Positions 26,324 to 35,193 of a stretch of 49,002 nt of DNA are shown piece after piece. The stretch is from Rhodoblastus sp. (lineage in GTDB: Bacteria > Pseudomonadota > Alphaproteobacteria > Rhizobiales > Beijerinckiaceae), in assembly GCF_019449565.1 (NCBI RefSeq), contig NZ_JAGRPM010000074.1, forward strand, positions 1 to 49,002, in the 5' to 3' direction. Position 1 is the first letter of the stretch. Every line of letters starts with the position of its first letter. The notes under the pieces are model-generated. The model had not been told where the DNA came from and did no database searches. It was given only the letters and a program-made list of their open reading frames with translations. The position numbers and the translations under genes were made by a program.

Positions 26324-28795
26324 ATGGGACAGATCGAACAATTTCCGCAGCCGAAGCGGCTTGTCATCATCGGCAATGGCATGGCCGCGGGTCGAGCCAT
26401 GGAAGAATTTTTCGCCAAACAGCACGGGCCGATGAAGGTCACGGTGTTCGGCGCCGAGCCGCACGTGAACTATAACCGCATCATGCTGTCGCCTGTGCTC
26501 TCGGGCGAGAAGACCTTTGAAGAAATCATCATTCACGACCATGCCTGGTATGCGAAGCACGGCGTCGAGCTTCGTTCGGGCGAGCCGGTCGTCGGGATCG
26601 ATCGCGCGGGCAAAACAGTCGAGACGGCGTCCGGCGAAAAAGTTCCCTATGACAAGCTGATCATCGCGACGGGTTCGATGCCCTTTGTCATTCCGGTTCC
26701 GGGCGCCAATCTCGAAGGCGTCGTCACCTTCCGCGATCTCGACGATGTCGAGAAGATGCATGGCGCGGCGGACAAGGGCGGCAGCGCCGTGGTGATCGGC
26801 GGCGGCCTGCTCGGCCTCGAAGCGGCGGCGGGCCTCGCGCTGAAGGGCATGAAGGTTTCGGTCGTGCATCTGATGCCGACCCTGATGGAGCGCCAGCTCG
26901 ACCCCAGCGCCGGCTATCTGCTCGAAAAGGCGATCACGGCGCGCGGCATCGACGTCTATACCAAGGCGAATACCGAGGCCATTCTGGGCGCGGATTGCGT
27001 CACTGGCGTCAAGCTGAAGGACGGGACGATCCTGCCGGCGGATCTTGTCGTCATGGCGGTCGGCATCCGGCCCAATTTCGGCCTCGGCAAGGCGGCGGGC
27101 CTCGAATGCAACCGCGGCATCGTCGTCGACGACATGCTGCTCACCAGCGATCCCGATATTTTCGCGGTCGGCGAATGCGTCGAGCATCGCGGCCAATGCT
27201 ATGGACTCGTCGCGCCGCTTTACGAAATGGCCAAGGTTCTGGCGAGCGAACTCGCGGGCGAAAAGCCGGCGGGCTTCGTGCCGGCCGTCACCTCGACCAA
27301 GCTGAAGGTCACCGGCATCGACCTGTTCTCGGCCGGCGACTTTTCCGATGACGACATCAACAATGAGGTCGTGCTGCGCGACCCCGCGCGCGGAATTTAC
27401 AAGCGCGTCGTGCTGCGCGACGACAAGATCGTCGGCGCGGTGCTCTATGGCGACACCGAGGACGGCGCCTGGTACTTCGATATGCTGAAGAAGGGCGAGA
27501 ACGTCTCGGACATCCGCGACACGCTCATCTTCGGCCAGGCCTATCAGGGAGGGTCCCCGCTGGACCCTACGGCGGCCGTTGCAGCCTTGCCGGATGATGC
27601 GGAAATCTGCGGCTGCAACGGCGTCTCCAAGGGTGCGATCGTCGCGGCGATCCAGGCGGGGGGCCTCACCAGCCTCGACGAGGTGCGGGCCAGCACCAAG
27701 GCGTCGGCCTCTTGCGGCCAATGCGCGGGCAAGGTCGATCTGCTGCTCGCCGCCACGCTGGGCGACAGTTACGAGAAATCCAGCCGCCGGCCGATGTGCA
27801 AATGCACCGATCTGACGCATGAGGAAGTGCGCCATTTCATCAAGACCAAGCCGCTGAAGTCGCAGCCGGCCGTGATGCAGGAACTGGCCTGGAAGACCTC
27901 TGGCGGCTGCCCGTCCTGCCAGCCGGCGCTGAATTATTATCTGCTGTGCGACTGGCCGCTGGATTATCGCGACGATTACCAGGCGCGCTTCATCAATGAG
28001 CGCGTCCACGCCAATATCCAGAAGGACGGCACCTTCTCGGTCATTCCGCGCATGTGGGGCGGCGTAACCAGTTCGGACGAATTGCGCGCCATCGCCGATG
28101 TGGTCGATCGCTTCAAGATTCCGATGGTGAAGGTCACCGGCGGCCAGCGCATCGACCTGCTCGGCGTGAAGAAGCAGGACCTTCCCGCGGTCTGGGCGGA
28201 TCTCATCGCCTCCGGCCTGATGTCGGGCTTCGGCTATGGCAAGAGCCTGCGCACGGTCAAGACCTGCGTCGGCTCGGAATGGTGCCGGTTCGGCACGCAA
28301 GATTCCACGGGACTTGGCGTCAAGCTTGAAAAGCTGATGTGCGGCTCATGGACTCCCGCGAAACTGAAGCTTGCCGTTTCCGGCTGCCCCCGCAATTGCG
28401 CGGAATCGACGGTCAAGGACATTGGCGTGATCTGCGTGGATTCCGGCTACGACCTCCATATCGCCGGCGCCGCCGGATTGCATGTGCGGGCTACCGACCT
28501 GATGGGCCATGTCGACACCGAAGAGGAGGCGATCGAGCACATCGCGGCTGTGACGCAGATGTATCGCGAAGAGGCCGCCTATCTCGACCGCCTCTACAAG
28601 TGGGTCGAGAAGACCGGGCTGGAACGCGTGCGTCACGCGATCATGGAAGACCATGACAACCGCAAGGCGCTGTTCGAGCGTTTCCTCCTGTCGCAGCGCG
28701 TGACGCGAAAAGACCCATGGGCCGAACGCGTCGCCGGCAAGGATCTGCACGAATTCATGCCGCTCGCGGTTCTCACCCGCATCGCCGCCGAATAA
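26324..28795 (+). CDS. nirB: Assimilatory nitrite reductase [NAD(P)H], large subunit
   Basis: This cytosolic enzyme reduces nitrite to ammonium with six electrons. The 823-aa protein has an N-terminal FAD/NAD(P)H module (VIIGNGMAAGRAMEEF, VVIGGGLLGLEAAAGLALKG). Two cysteine-rich BFD-like [2Fe-2S] regions start near residues 429 (CGCNGVSKGAI...CGQCAGK) and 492 (CKCTDL...CPSCQPA). The sulfite/nitrite reductase half holds the siroheme-[4Fe-4S] cysteines near residues 648, 673, 687 and 691 (VGSEWCRFG, LMCGSW, SGCPRNCAES). AAAGGG lies 7 bases before the ATG. It is first in the operon with nirD and probably nasA, and is controlled by the sigma-54 promoter and leader described upstream. Confidence 0.96.
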   Translation: MGQIEQFPQPKRLVIIGNGMAAGRAMEEFFAKQHGPMKVTVFGAEPHVNYNRIMLSPVLSGEKTFEEIIIHDHAWYAKHGVELRSGEPVVGIDRAGKTVETASGEKVPYDKLIIATGSMPFVIPVPGANLEGVVTFRDLDDVEKMHGAADKGGSAVVIGGGLLGLEAAAGLALKGMKVSVVHLMPTLMERQLDPSAGYLLEKAITARGIDVYTKANTEAILGADCVTGVKLKDGTILPADLVVMAVGIRPNFGLGKAAGLECNRGIVVDDMLLTSDPDIFAVGECVEHRGQCYGLVAPLYEMAKVLASELAGEKPAGFVPAVTSTKLKVTGIDLFSAGDFSDDDINNEVVLRDPARGIYKRVVLRDDKIVGAVLYGDTEDGAWYFDMLKKGENVSDIRDTLIFGQAYQGGSPLDPTAAVAALPDDAEICGCNGVSKGAIVAAIQAGGLTSLDEVRASTKASASCGQCAGKVDLLLAATLGDSYEKSSRRPMCKCTDLTHEEVRHFIKTKPLKSQPAVMQELAWKTSGGCPSCQPALNYYLLCDWPLDYRDDYQARFINERVHANIQKDGTFSVIPRMWGGVTSSDELRAIADVVDRFKIPMVKVTGGQRIDLLGVKKQDLPAVWADLIASGLMSGFGYGKSLRTVKTCVGSEWCRFGTQDSTGLGVKLEKLMCGSWTPAKLKLAVSGCPRNCAESTVKDIGVICVDSGYDLHIAGAAGLHVRATDLMGHVDTEEEAIEHIAAVTQMYREEAAYLDRLYKWVEKTGLERVRHAIMEDHDNRKALFERFLLSQRVTRKDPWAERVAGKDLHEFMPLAVLTRIAAE

Positions 28796-28816
28796 CGCCC
28801 ATCGAGGAGCCACAAC

Positions 28817-29155
28817 ATGCAGGAAGCCCAAACCTATTGGTTCGACGTTGGGCCCGTGACCGCCATTCCCTTGCGCGGCGCGCGCACGGTCAAGACGCCG
28901 CGCCGCGAAATCGCGGTGTTTCGCACCGCGACAAATGATGTCTTCGCCCTCGAAAACAAATGCCCGCACAAGGGCGGTCCTTTGAGCGAAGGCATCGTCC
29001 ACGGTCACAAGGTCGCCTGTCCGCTGCATAACTGGATCATCGATCTGGAGAGCGGCGGGGCGACGGGCGCCGACCAGGGCTGCGCGCGAAAATTCCCGGT
29101 GAAGATCGAGCGCGGCCGCATCTATCTCGACATGGGCATGGCCGCCCAGGCGTGA
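28817..29155 (+). CDS. nirD: Assimilatory nitrite reductase, small Rieske-type subunit
   Basis: This 112-aa subunit pairs with NirB. It has one Rieske-like motif, CPHKGGPLSEGIVHGHKVAC followed by PLHNW (C-x-H ... C-x2-H), for a [2Fe-2S] cluster. In many NirD proteins these ligands are lost; here both Cys-His pairs are kept, so it probably carries a cluster. An AGGAGC ribosome site precedes the ATG, 21 bp after nirB, which points to co-transcription and matched synthesis. Confidence 0.94.
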   Translation: MQEAQTYWFDVGPVTAIPLRGARTVKTPRREIAVFRTATNDVFALENKCPHKGGPLSEGIVHGHKVACPLHNWIIDLESGGATGADQGCARKFPVKIERGRIYLDMGMAAQA

Positions 29156-29356
29156 CCCCTCATCCGTCTCGCGCTTTGCGCGATCCACCTTCTCCCGCAA
29201 GGGGAGAAGGAAAGCGCGCCGATCATTGGCGTCCTTCTCCCCATAGGGCGTTCGCAAGAACGCCTGTCCAAGGACGGGCTATGGCGGGAGAAGGTGGCGC
29301 GCATAGGGCGTCGAAAGACGCCCGTCTTATGACGGGCTAGGGCGCCGGATGAGGGG
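29156..29356. repeat. Composite palindromic (REP/RIME-like) element
   Basis: About 200 bp of nested inverted repeats fill the nirD-nasA gap. The outer arms are CCCCTCATCCG (29156-29166) and CGGATGAGGGG (29346-29356). The inner arms are CCACCTTCTCCC (29185-29196) and GGGAGAAGGTGG (29286-29297). Smaller hairpins lie between (CCTTCTCCC...GGGGAGAAGG, AGGCGTT...AACGCCT types). This arrangement is typical of short, dispersed palindromic elements in rhizobial genomes. It may modulate mRNA between nirBD and nasA. Confidence 0.75.
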
Positions 29357-29374
29357 GCTTTCGAAGGAACCACG

Positions 29375-32089
29375 ATGACCAGTTCGATCTCGACCACATG
29401 TCCCTATTGCGGCGTCGGCTGCGGCGTCAGCGCGGAAGTGTCCGGCGCAAAAGTGCTTGTGGCGGGCGAGAAGACGCATCCGGCCAATTTCGGCCGGCTG
29501 TGCGTCAAGGGCGCGTCGCTGGCTCAGGTGCTGACGCTGGAGGAGCGGCTGCTCCAACCGCGCATCGGCGGCGCCGATGCGAGTTGGGACGAGGCGCTGG
29601 AGACGGTCGCGCGCGTGTTCAGCCAGACCATCGCGGAGCACGGGCCGGACTCGGTCGCCCTCTATGTCTCGGGCCAGCTGCTGACCGAAGATTATTACGT
29701 CGCCAACAAGCTGATGAAGGGCTTTGTCGGCTCGGCCAATATCGACACCAATTCGCGCCTGTGCATGTCGTCCTCGGTGGCGGGCCACAAGCGCGCCTTT
29801 GGCGCCGACACCGTGCCCGGCTGTTATGAGGATCTGGAAGAGGCCGATCTCGTCGTCCTCGTCGGCTCCAATCTCGCCTGGTGCCATCCGATCCTCTACC
29901 AGCGGCTCGTCGCGGCGCGCGAGAAGCGCGGCGGCCTTCCGCGCGTGGTCAATATCGACCCGCGCCGCACCGCGACCAGCGAAATCGCCGATCTGCAGCT
30001 TTCACTCGCGCCGGGCTCGGACGTCGCGCTGTTTTCCGGTCTGCTGCTCGAATTGAACCGCGCCGGAAAGCGGGCGAAAAAATTCGTCGCCGCGCACACC
30101 AATGGGCTGGACGTGGCGCTCGCTGCCGCCAAGCCTTGGACGCTCGACAAGATCGCCGCCGAGACCGGCCTCAGCCGCGCCGACCTGCAACGCTTCTACG
30201 ATCTCGTGATCGAAAACGAGAAGACCGTCACGGTCTATTCTCAGGGCGTCAATCAGTCTGCGGCGGGGACCGACAAGGTCAACGCCATCATCAATACGCA
30301 TCTACTGACCGGGCGCATCGGCAAGCCTGGCTGCGGGCCTTTCTCAGTCACCGGTCAGCCCAACGCCATGGGCGGACGCGAGGTTGGCGGCCTTGCCAAT
30401 ATGCTGGCCGCACACATGGAGCTGGATAATCCCGCCCATCGCGCGCTCGTGCAGAATTTCTGGGGCGCGCCGAGGCTTGCGGACAGCCCCGGTCTCAAGG
30501 CGGTGGAGCTGTTCCAGGCCATCGACGACGGCCGCATCAAGGCGGTCTGGATCATGGCCACCAATCCGGTGGACAGCTTGCCCGACGCCGATTTCGTCCG
30601 CGCCGCGCTCAAGAAATGCCCCTTCGTCGTCGTTTCCGACGTTGCGGAATATACCGACACCGGCGCGTTCGCCCATGTGCTGCTGCCCGCGCTCGCCTGG
30701 GGCGAGAAAGAGGGCACGGTGACCAATTCCGAGCGCCGCATCTCGCGCCAGCGTGCGCTGCGCGCGCCGCCGGGCGAGGCGCGCGCCGATTGGGATATCA
30801 TCTGCGACGTCGCGCGGCGCATGGGCTTCGGCGAGGCCTTTTCCTATGACGGCCCGGCGCAGATTTTCCGTGAGCACGCCGCTCTGTCCGGAACGAACAA
30901 TGGCGGCGCGCGCGATTTCGACATTTCCGCCTGCGCCGACATTTCCGACGCGGCTTACGCCAATCTGGCGCCGTTCCAATGGCCAGTTCGTAAGGGCGAA
31001 GAAAGCGGCGACGCCCCGAAGCGCTTCTTCGCCGATGGAAAATTCTTCACGCCGGACGGCCGCGCCAATTTCGTCGCCACGCCTTATCGCGGCCTCGCGC
31101 AAAAAGCCGCCGAAGGCGAGTTCGTGCTGAACACCGGCCGGTTGCGCGACCAATGGCACACGATGACCCGCACCGGCCGCGCCGAGCAATTGTCGCAGCA
31201 TATCGCGGAGCCTTTCGCCGAATTGAACCCGCTCGACGCCGCGCTTCTTGGCGTCGAGCCCGCGGGCCTCGTGCGGCTTTCCAACGCGCGCGGCGCGGTG
31301 CTGTTGCGCGCGCAGATCACGACGAGGCAGCGGCGCGGCAGCGTGTTCGCGCCGATCCATTGGACCGATCAATTCGCCTCCGCCGCGCGCGTAGACGCCC
31401 TGGTCGCGCCGGTGGTCGACGCGATCTCCGGCCAGCCGGAATCCAAGGGAACGCCTGTTGAAGTCGAGCCTGTCGACGCGGCCTGGTACGCATTCGCCCT
31501 GACCCGCAAGAAACCCGAACATCTCGACAGCGCCTATTGGGCGATCGCGCGCATCGCGGGCGGCTGGCGAGTCGAACTCGCGGGGCTCGAAGCCCCCGAA
31601 GACTGGGAGCTTTTCGCGCGCCGCCTGTTCGGCCTCGGCGCAGGGGAGGGCGAGCTGACCGTCCTGCGGGACGCGCGCTCCGGCTCTTATAGCTGCGTGG
31701 CGGCCCAAGACGCGCAAGACAGCGCAAGCGCAAGCGGTCGGCGTATGCCGGAGCCCGCCCAAGAAATCATCGGCGCGATCTTCGTGGCGAAGACGCCGGT
31801 CTCCGTCGCCCGCTCCTGGGCCTGCGAGCAATTCGCGCAGGATGGAGTCAAGCCGCTGGCTTTGCTCGCCGGGCGCCCGCCGCGCACGTGCCGCGACCCT
31901 GGCCGCAAGGTCTGCGTCTGCATGAATGTCGGCGCCAACATCATTCTCGACGCCATTTCCGAGAAGAACCTCGGCAATGTCGCCGCCGTTTCCGACGCCA
32001 CGGGCGCCGGCTCCGGCTGCGGCTCCTGCAAACCCGAAATCGAACGCCTGCTCGGCCAGCAGCGGGCGGCTGTCGCTTTGAAATCGTGA
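29375..32089 (+). CDS. nasA: Assimilatory nitrate reductase, catalytic subunit
   Basis: This molybdenum enzyme of the bis-MGD family reduces nitrate to nitrite in the cytosol. The 904-aa protein opens with the [4Fe-4S] motif CPYCGVGCGVSAEV, closed by Cys in FGRLCVKG. Molybdopterin-binding segments follow (NSRLCMSSSVAGHKRAFGAD, GQPNAMGGREVGG, TNPVDSLPD), and the C-terminal MGD-binding part contains LRDQWHTMTRTGR. A C-terminal BFD-like [2Fe-2S] domain begins near residue 847 (CVCMNV ... GCGSCKPEIERLL), as in NasC-type enzymes that take electrons from an NADH partner or flavodoxin. No separate electron-transfer subunit gene lies nearby, so the donor is unclear. The narK-type gene follows after 23 bp. 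Confidence 0.96.
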   Translation: MTSSISTTCPYCGVGCGVSAEVSGAKVLVAGEKTHPANFGRLCVKGASLAQVLTLEERLLQPRIGGADASWDEALETVARVFSQTIAEHGPDSVALYVSGQLLTEDYYVANKLMKGFVGSANIDTNSRLCMSSSVAGHKRAFGADTVPGCYEDLEEADLVVLVGSNLAWCHPILYQRLVAAREKRGGLPRVVNIDPRRTATSEIADLQLSLAPGSDVALFSGLLLELNRAGKRAKKFVAAHTNGLDVALAAAKPWTLDKIAAETGLSRADLQRFYDLVIENEKTVTVYSQGVNQSAAGTDKVNAIINTHLLTGRIGKPGCGPFSVTGQPNAMGGREVGGLANMLAAHMELDNPAHRALVQNFWGAPRLADSPGLKAVELFQAIDDGRIKAVWIMATNPVDSLPDADFVRAALKKCPFVVVSDVAEYTDTGAFAHVLLPALAWGEKEGTVTNSERRISRQRALRAPPGEARADWDIICDVARRMGFGEAFSYDGPAQIFREHAALSGTNNGGARDFDISACADISDAAYANLAPFQWPVRKGEESGDAPKRFFADGKFFTPDGRANFVATPYRGLAQKAAEGEFVLNTGRLRDQWHTMTRTGRAEQLSQHIAEPFAELNPLDAALLGVEPAGLVRLSNARGAVLLRAQITTRQRRGSVFAPIHWTDQFASAARVDALVAPVVDAISGQPESKGTPVEVEPVDAAWYAFALTRKKPEHLDSAYWAIARIAGGWRVELAGLEAPEDWELFARRLFGLGAGEGELTVLRDARSGSYSCVAAQDAQDSASASGRRMPEPAQEIIGAIFVAKTPVSVARSWACEQFAQDGVKPLALLAGRPPRTCRDPGRKVCVCMNVGANIILDAISEKNLGNVAAVSDATGAGSGCGSCKPEIERLLGQQRAAVALKS

Positions 32090-32112
32090 TACTGAATTGA
32101 AAGGGTGAACGT

Positions 32113-33372
32113 ATGAAACTGTCCGACCTTAAGCAATCCGGTCATTGGCCGACGCTGCTGTCCGCCTTCCTCTATTTCGACATCAGCTTCATGGCCTGGG
32201 TCTCGCTTGGCCCGCTCATGGTCTATATCGCCAAGGCCATGAATATCCCGGTCGAGCAGAAGCTGACGCTGGTCGCCATTCCGGTGCTATCGGGCGCGAT
32301 CCTGCGCATTCCGTTGGGCATTCTCGCCGATACGATCGGCTCCAAGCTGACCGGCACAATCGCGCAGGTCGTCATGATCATCGCCTGCGCCTATGTCTGG
32401 ATGTTCGGCCTGAGCGGCCCCGAGTCGGTGGCCATTTTCGGCGCCATTCTCGGCCTTGGCGGCGCCTCCTTCGCTGTGGCCTTGCCGCAGGCGAGCCGCT
32501 GGTATCCGCCCCATCTGCAGGGCATTGTCATGGGCATCGCCGGCGCCGGCAACATGGGCGTGGTGCTCGACACCCTGTTCGCGCCGACCATCGCCGAACA
32601 TTTCGGCTGGCAGGGCGTCTATGCCGCGCTGCTGATCCCGATGGTCATCATCCTCGCCATTTACATGCTGACGGTGAAGGACGCGCCCGGCTCGGTCACG
32701 CGCGTCCCGCTTGCATCCTATGGCAAGCTGCTGCTCGACACCGACAGCCGCTGGTTTATGTTCTTCTATTTCATCACCTTCGGCGGCTTCGTCGGCCTCG
32801 CCTCGGCGCTGCCGCTCTATTTCACCGCACAGTTCCACGTCACCCCGGTGGCGGCGGGCCTGATGGTGTCGCTCATCGTGTTCTTCGGCTCGACCTTCCG
32901 TCCGGTCGGCGGCGCGATTGCGGACCGGGTGGGCGGCATCAAGTCGCTGACCGTGATGTTCCTGGTCGTGGCGGCCTGCTATTTCACCGTGTCGCAGCTG
33001 CCCGAAGGCCCGGCTCCGGTCGGCGCGACGGGATGGATGCTGACGGAATTGCCGATGATGGGCTGGGTCGCAGTGGCTCTGTTTTCGGTCGGCACGCTCT
33101 GCCTCGGCATGGGCAATGGCGCGGTGTTCCAGCTGCTGCCGCAGCGGTTCCGCAATGAAGTCGGCGTGATGACCGGCTTGGTCGGCTTCGCCGGCGGCCT
33201 TGGCGGCTTCTTCCTCGCCAAGGCGCTCGCGACCTCCAAGGGCATGACCGGCGGCTTCATGGCCGGGTTCCTGTTCTTCGGCTTCCTCGCTTTGCTCGGC
33301 GTCGGCGGCCTGACCCTGGTCAAGCATCGCTGGCGTACCACTTGGGGCGCGGCCTCCGGCGCCCGCATCTGA
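32113..33372 (+). CDS. Nitrate/nitrite transporter, NarK family MFS
   Basis: This 419-aa inner-membrane protein with about 12 helices is a nitrate/nitrite porter. The NarK-type nitrate signature is seen in the GLGGASFAVALPQASRWYPP and GIAGAGNMGVVLDTLFAP segments (helix 5) and, in the second half, MGNGAVFQLLPQRF and GVMTGLVGFAGGLGGFFL. It is single-length, not a NarK1-NarK2 fusion. Being last after nasA it supplies substrate for the operon. A hairpin follows the stop codon. Confidence 0.93.
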   Translation: MKLSDLKQSGHWPTLLSAFLYFDISFMAWVSLGPLMVYIAKAMNIPVEQKLTLVAIPVLSGAILRIPLGILADTIGSKLTGTIAQVVMIIACAYVWMFGLSGPESVAIFGAILGLGGASFAVALPQASRWYPPHLQGIVMGIAGAGNMGVVLDTLFAPTIAEHFGWQGVYAALLIPMVIILAIYMLTVKDAPGSVTRVPLASYGKLLLDTDSRWFMFFYFITFGGFVGLASALPLYFTAQFHVTPVAAGLMVSLIVFFGSTFRPVGGAIADRVGGIKSLTVMFLVVAACYFTVSQLPEGPAPVGATGWMLTELPMMGWVAVALFSVGTLCLGMGNGAVFQLLPQRFRNEVGVMTGLVGFAGGLGGFFLAKALATSKGMTGGFMAGFLFFGFLALLGVGGLTLVKHRWRTTWGAASGARI

Positions 33373-33383
33373 TCAGCAATATT

Positions 33384-33411
33384 CCCTCTCCCCGTAAATG
33401 CGGGGAGAGGG
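33384..33411 (+). terminator. Hairpin after the nitrate transporter gene
   Basis: A perfect 11-bp stem (33384-33394 with 33401-33411) has a 6-base loop 12 bp past the transporter stop. It has no T run; the CCCTCTCCCC motif also resembles REP-type palindromes. It may attenuate read-through to the kinase gene. Confidence 0.5.
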
Positions 33412-33449
33412 TTAATCTGACGGGCTGTTCCATCGCATGAGTCTGCCGA

Positions 33450-35162
33450 ATGACCCGCCTCGACCGCTTCGATCATGACCTGCGCTACGAGATCGGCTTC
33501 GCCAGCGAATGCGGGCGGCGCGCCGACAATCAGGATTATGGCGCGGCGCGGGTCGGGCGGCCGCGCATCGATTCCCGAGCAGGGATGGTCGCCGCCGTGG
33601 CGGATGGCGTCGGCGGCCACAAGGGCGGGCGCCAGGCGTCCGAACTCACCGTACGAAGCTTTCTCGACGGCTTCTTCTCCCTGCCGGGATCGCTCGGCGT
33701 CCGGCAGGCGGCGGCGCGTTCGCTCGATTCCATCAACGCCTGGATCGTCGCGCAGGGCAGGGTCGATCCCGAACTCGCCGGCATGGCGACGACCTTCACC
33801 GCGCTGATCCTGTCGGGGCGCTCTGGCCATTGCGTCCATGTCGGCGACAGCCGGCTCTATCGTTTCCGCGAGGATGCGCTGGAGCAGTTGACCGACGACC
33901 ATGTGATGGGGCGCGGCGATTTCAAAAACATGTTGCGCCGCGCCGTGGGCATGGATGAATCCGTCCGGATGGACCACAGCGCCTTTTCGCTGCGTCCGCT
34001 GGAACGTTACCTGCTGTGCAGCGACGGCGTGCATGGCGTGTTGAGCGACGCGAAATTGCGCGAAATCCTGGCCCGTCGCGCCGCGCCGCAGCAGACCGCG
34101 CAAGATCTCGCCGCCGCCGCGCTCGACGCCGGGAGCGCCGATAATTGCACCGCAATGGTTATCGACATTCTCGATACGCCGCCTGCCGAAGCTGGCGAAT
34201 TGCGCGATTTCTTCCATGATCTGCCGATCCTGCCGCCGCCAGGTCCGGGCGTGCTGGTCGATGATTACCGCCTCGACTCGCTGCTGGCCGAGGGCCGCTA
34301 TAGCCGGCTGATGCGCGCCGAGGATTTGCGCACGGGCGCGCAGGTCGTGATCAAGTTTCCGCAGCCGCGCGTGACCGAGGACGCCGCCTATCGCCACGCC
34401 TTCGTCAACGAGGCGTTCGTCGCCAGCCGGGTCCGCAGCCCGTGGATCGGCGAGGTCATCGAACAGCCGGCGGAGCGCCAGACCCGGCTCTATTCGGTCA
34501 TGCCATTTTACGACGGTGAAACGCTCGAACAGCGCCTGAACCGCGAGCCGCGAATTTCCTATGCCGAAGGCGCGCAGCTCGCCACCCGCATCGCCCGCGC
34601 CGTCGTCGCCCTGCATCGCGCCGGGATCATCCATCGCGACATCAAGCCGGATAATATCCTGTTGCTGAAGGACGGCGGCTTGCGCCTGATCGATCTTGGC
34701 GTCGCGCGCCTGCCGCAACTGGAGGATTTCGCGCCGCAGGATATTCCCGGCACCCCCTCCTTCATGGCTCCGGAACTGTTCGCGGGCGCGGCGGGCGATG
34801 AAATGTCGGACCTGTTCGCGCTTGGCGTGACGGTCTATCGCCTATTTTCGCGCGCTTATCCTTATGGCGAGATCGAGCCTTTCACCAAGCCGCGCTTCGG
34901 GGCGCCGGCCTCGCTCGCCGCGCGCCGCCCCGATCTGCCCGCCTGGTTGGAAGGCGCCATCGCCAGGGCCATCGCGGTCGATCCCGCGCAGCGTTACGGC
35001 GACGTGCTCGAATTCGCCTTCGAGATCGAAAATGGCGCGCGGAGCGGACGCCCCGAAGCGCCAAAAAAGACCGCGCTCTACCAGCGCAATCCGCTGCTGT
35101 TCTGGCAGGCGCTCTGCGCTTTGCTCGCGGTGGCGCTGATTATCGTGCTGGCGCGACGGTGA
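33450..35162 (+). CDS. PP2C phosphatase / Ser-Thr protein kinase fusion
   Basis: This single protein of 570 aa joins opposite activities. An N-terminal PP2C domain (residues ~5-235) shows RRADNQDYG, AVADGVGGHKGGRQ, GMATTFTAL, VGDSRLYR and a terminal SADNCTAMVIDI, i.e. the metal-binding aspartates. A kinase domain (~265-525) follows: the ATP-site Lys is in VVIKFPQP, HRDIKPDNILL is the catalytic loop near residue 396, the metal motif is DLG (LIDLGVARL) in place of DFG, and GTPSFMAPEL is the activation end. A single C-terminal helix (LLFWQALCALLAVALIIVLARR) anchors it. Similar fusions accompany nitrate genes in other proteobacteria, but their substrate is unknown. A hairpin separates it from the transporter; read-through or own promoter are both possible. 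Confidence 0.9.
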   Translation: MTRLDRFDHDLRYEIGFASECGRRADNQDYGAARVGRPRIDSRAGMVAAVADGVGGHKGGRQASELTVRSFLDGFFSLPGSLGVRQAAARSLDSINAWIVAQGRVDPELAGMATTFTALILSGRSGHCVHVGDSRLYRFREDALEQLTDDHVMGRGDFKNMLRRAVGMDESVRMDHSAFSLRPLERYLLCSDGVHGVLSDAKLREILARRAAPQQTAQDLAAAALDAGSADNCTAMVIDILDTPPAEAGELRDFFHDLPILPPPGPGVLVDDYRLDSLLAEGRYSRLMRAEDLRTGAQVVIKFPQPRVTEDAAYRHAFVNEAFVASRVRSPWIGEVIEQPAERQTRLYSVMPFYDGETLEQRLNREPRISYAEGAQLATRIARAVVALHRAGIIHRDIKPDNILLLKDGGLRLIDLGVARLPQLEDFAPQDIPGTPSFMAPELFAGAAGDEMSDLFALGVTVYRLFSRAYPYGEIEPFTKPRFGAPASLAARRPDLPAWLEGAIARAIAVDPAQRYGDVLEFAFEIENGARSGRPEAPKKTALYQRNPLLFWQALCALLAVALIIVLARR

Positions 35163-35193
35163 TGCGTCGCTTTGAAGCCGCGCTTCGCCTCTG

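Noticed and set aside
26228..28300. 690-codon open frame opposite nirB
   Set aside because: Antisense to nirB and across its leader; no ribosome site or domain supports it.
29156..29356. CRISPR-like repeat structure
   Set aside because: The repeats are inverted and nested, not evenly spaced direct repeats with spacers, and no cas gene is near.
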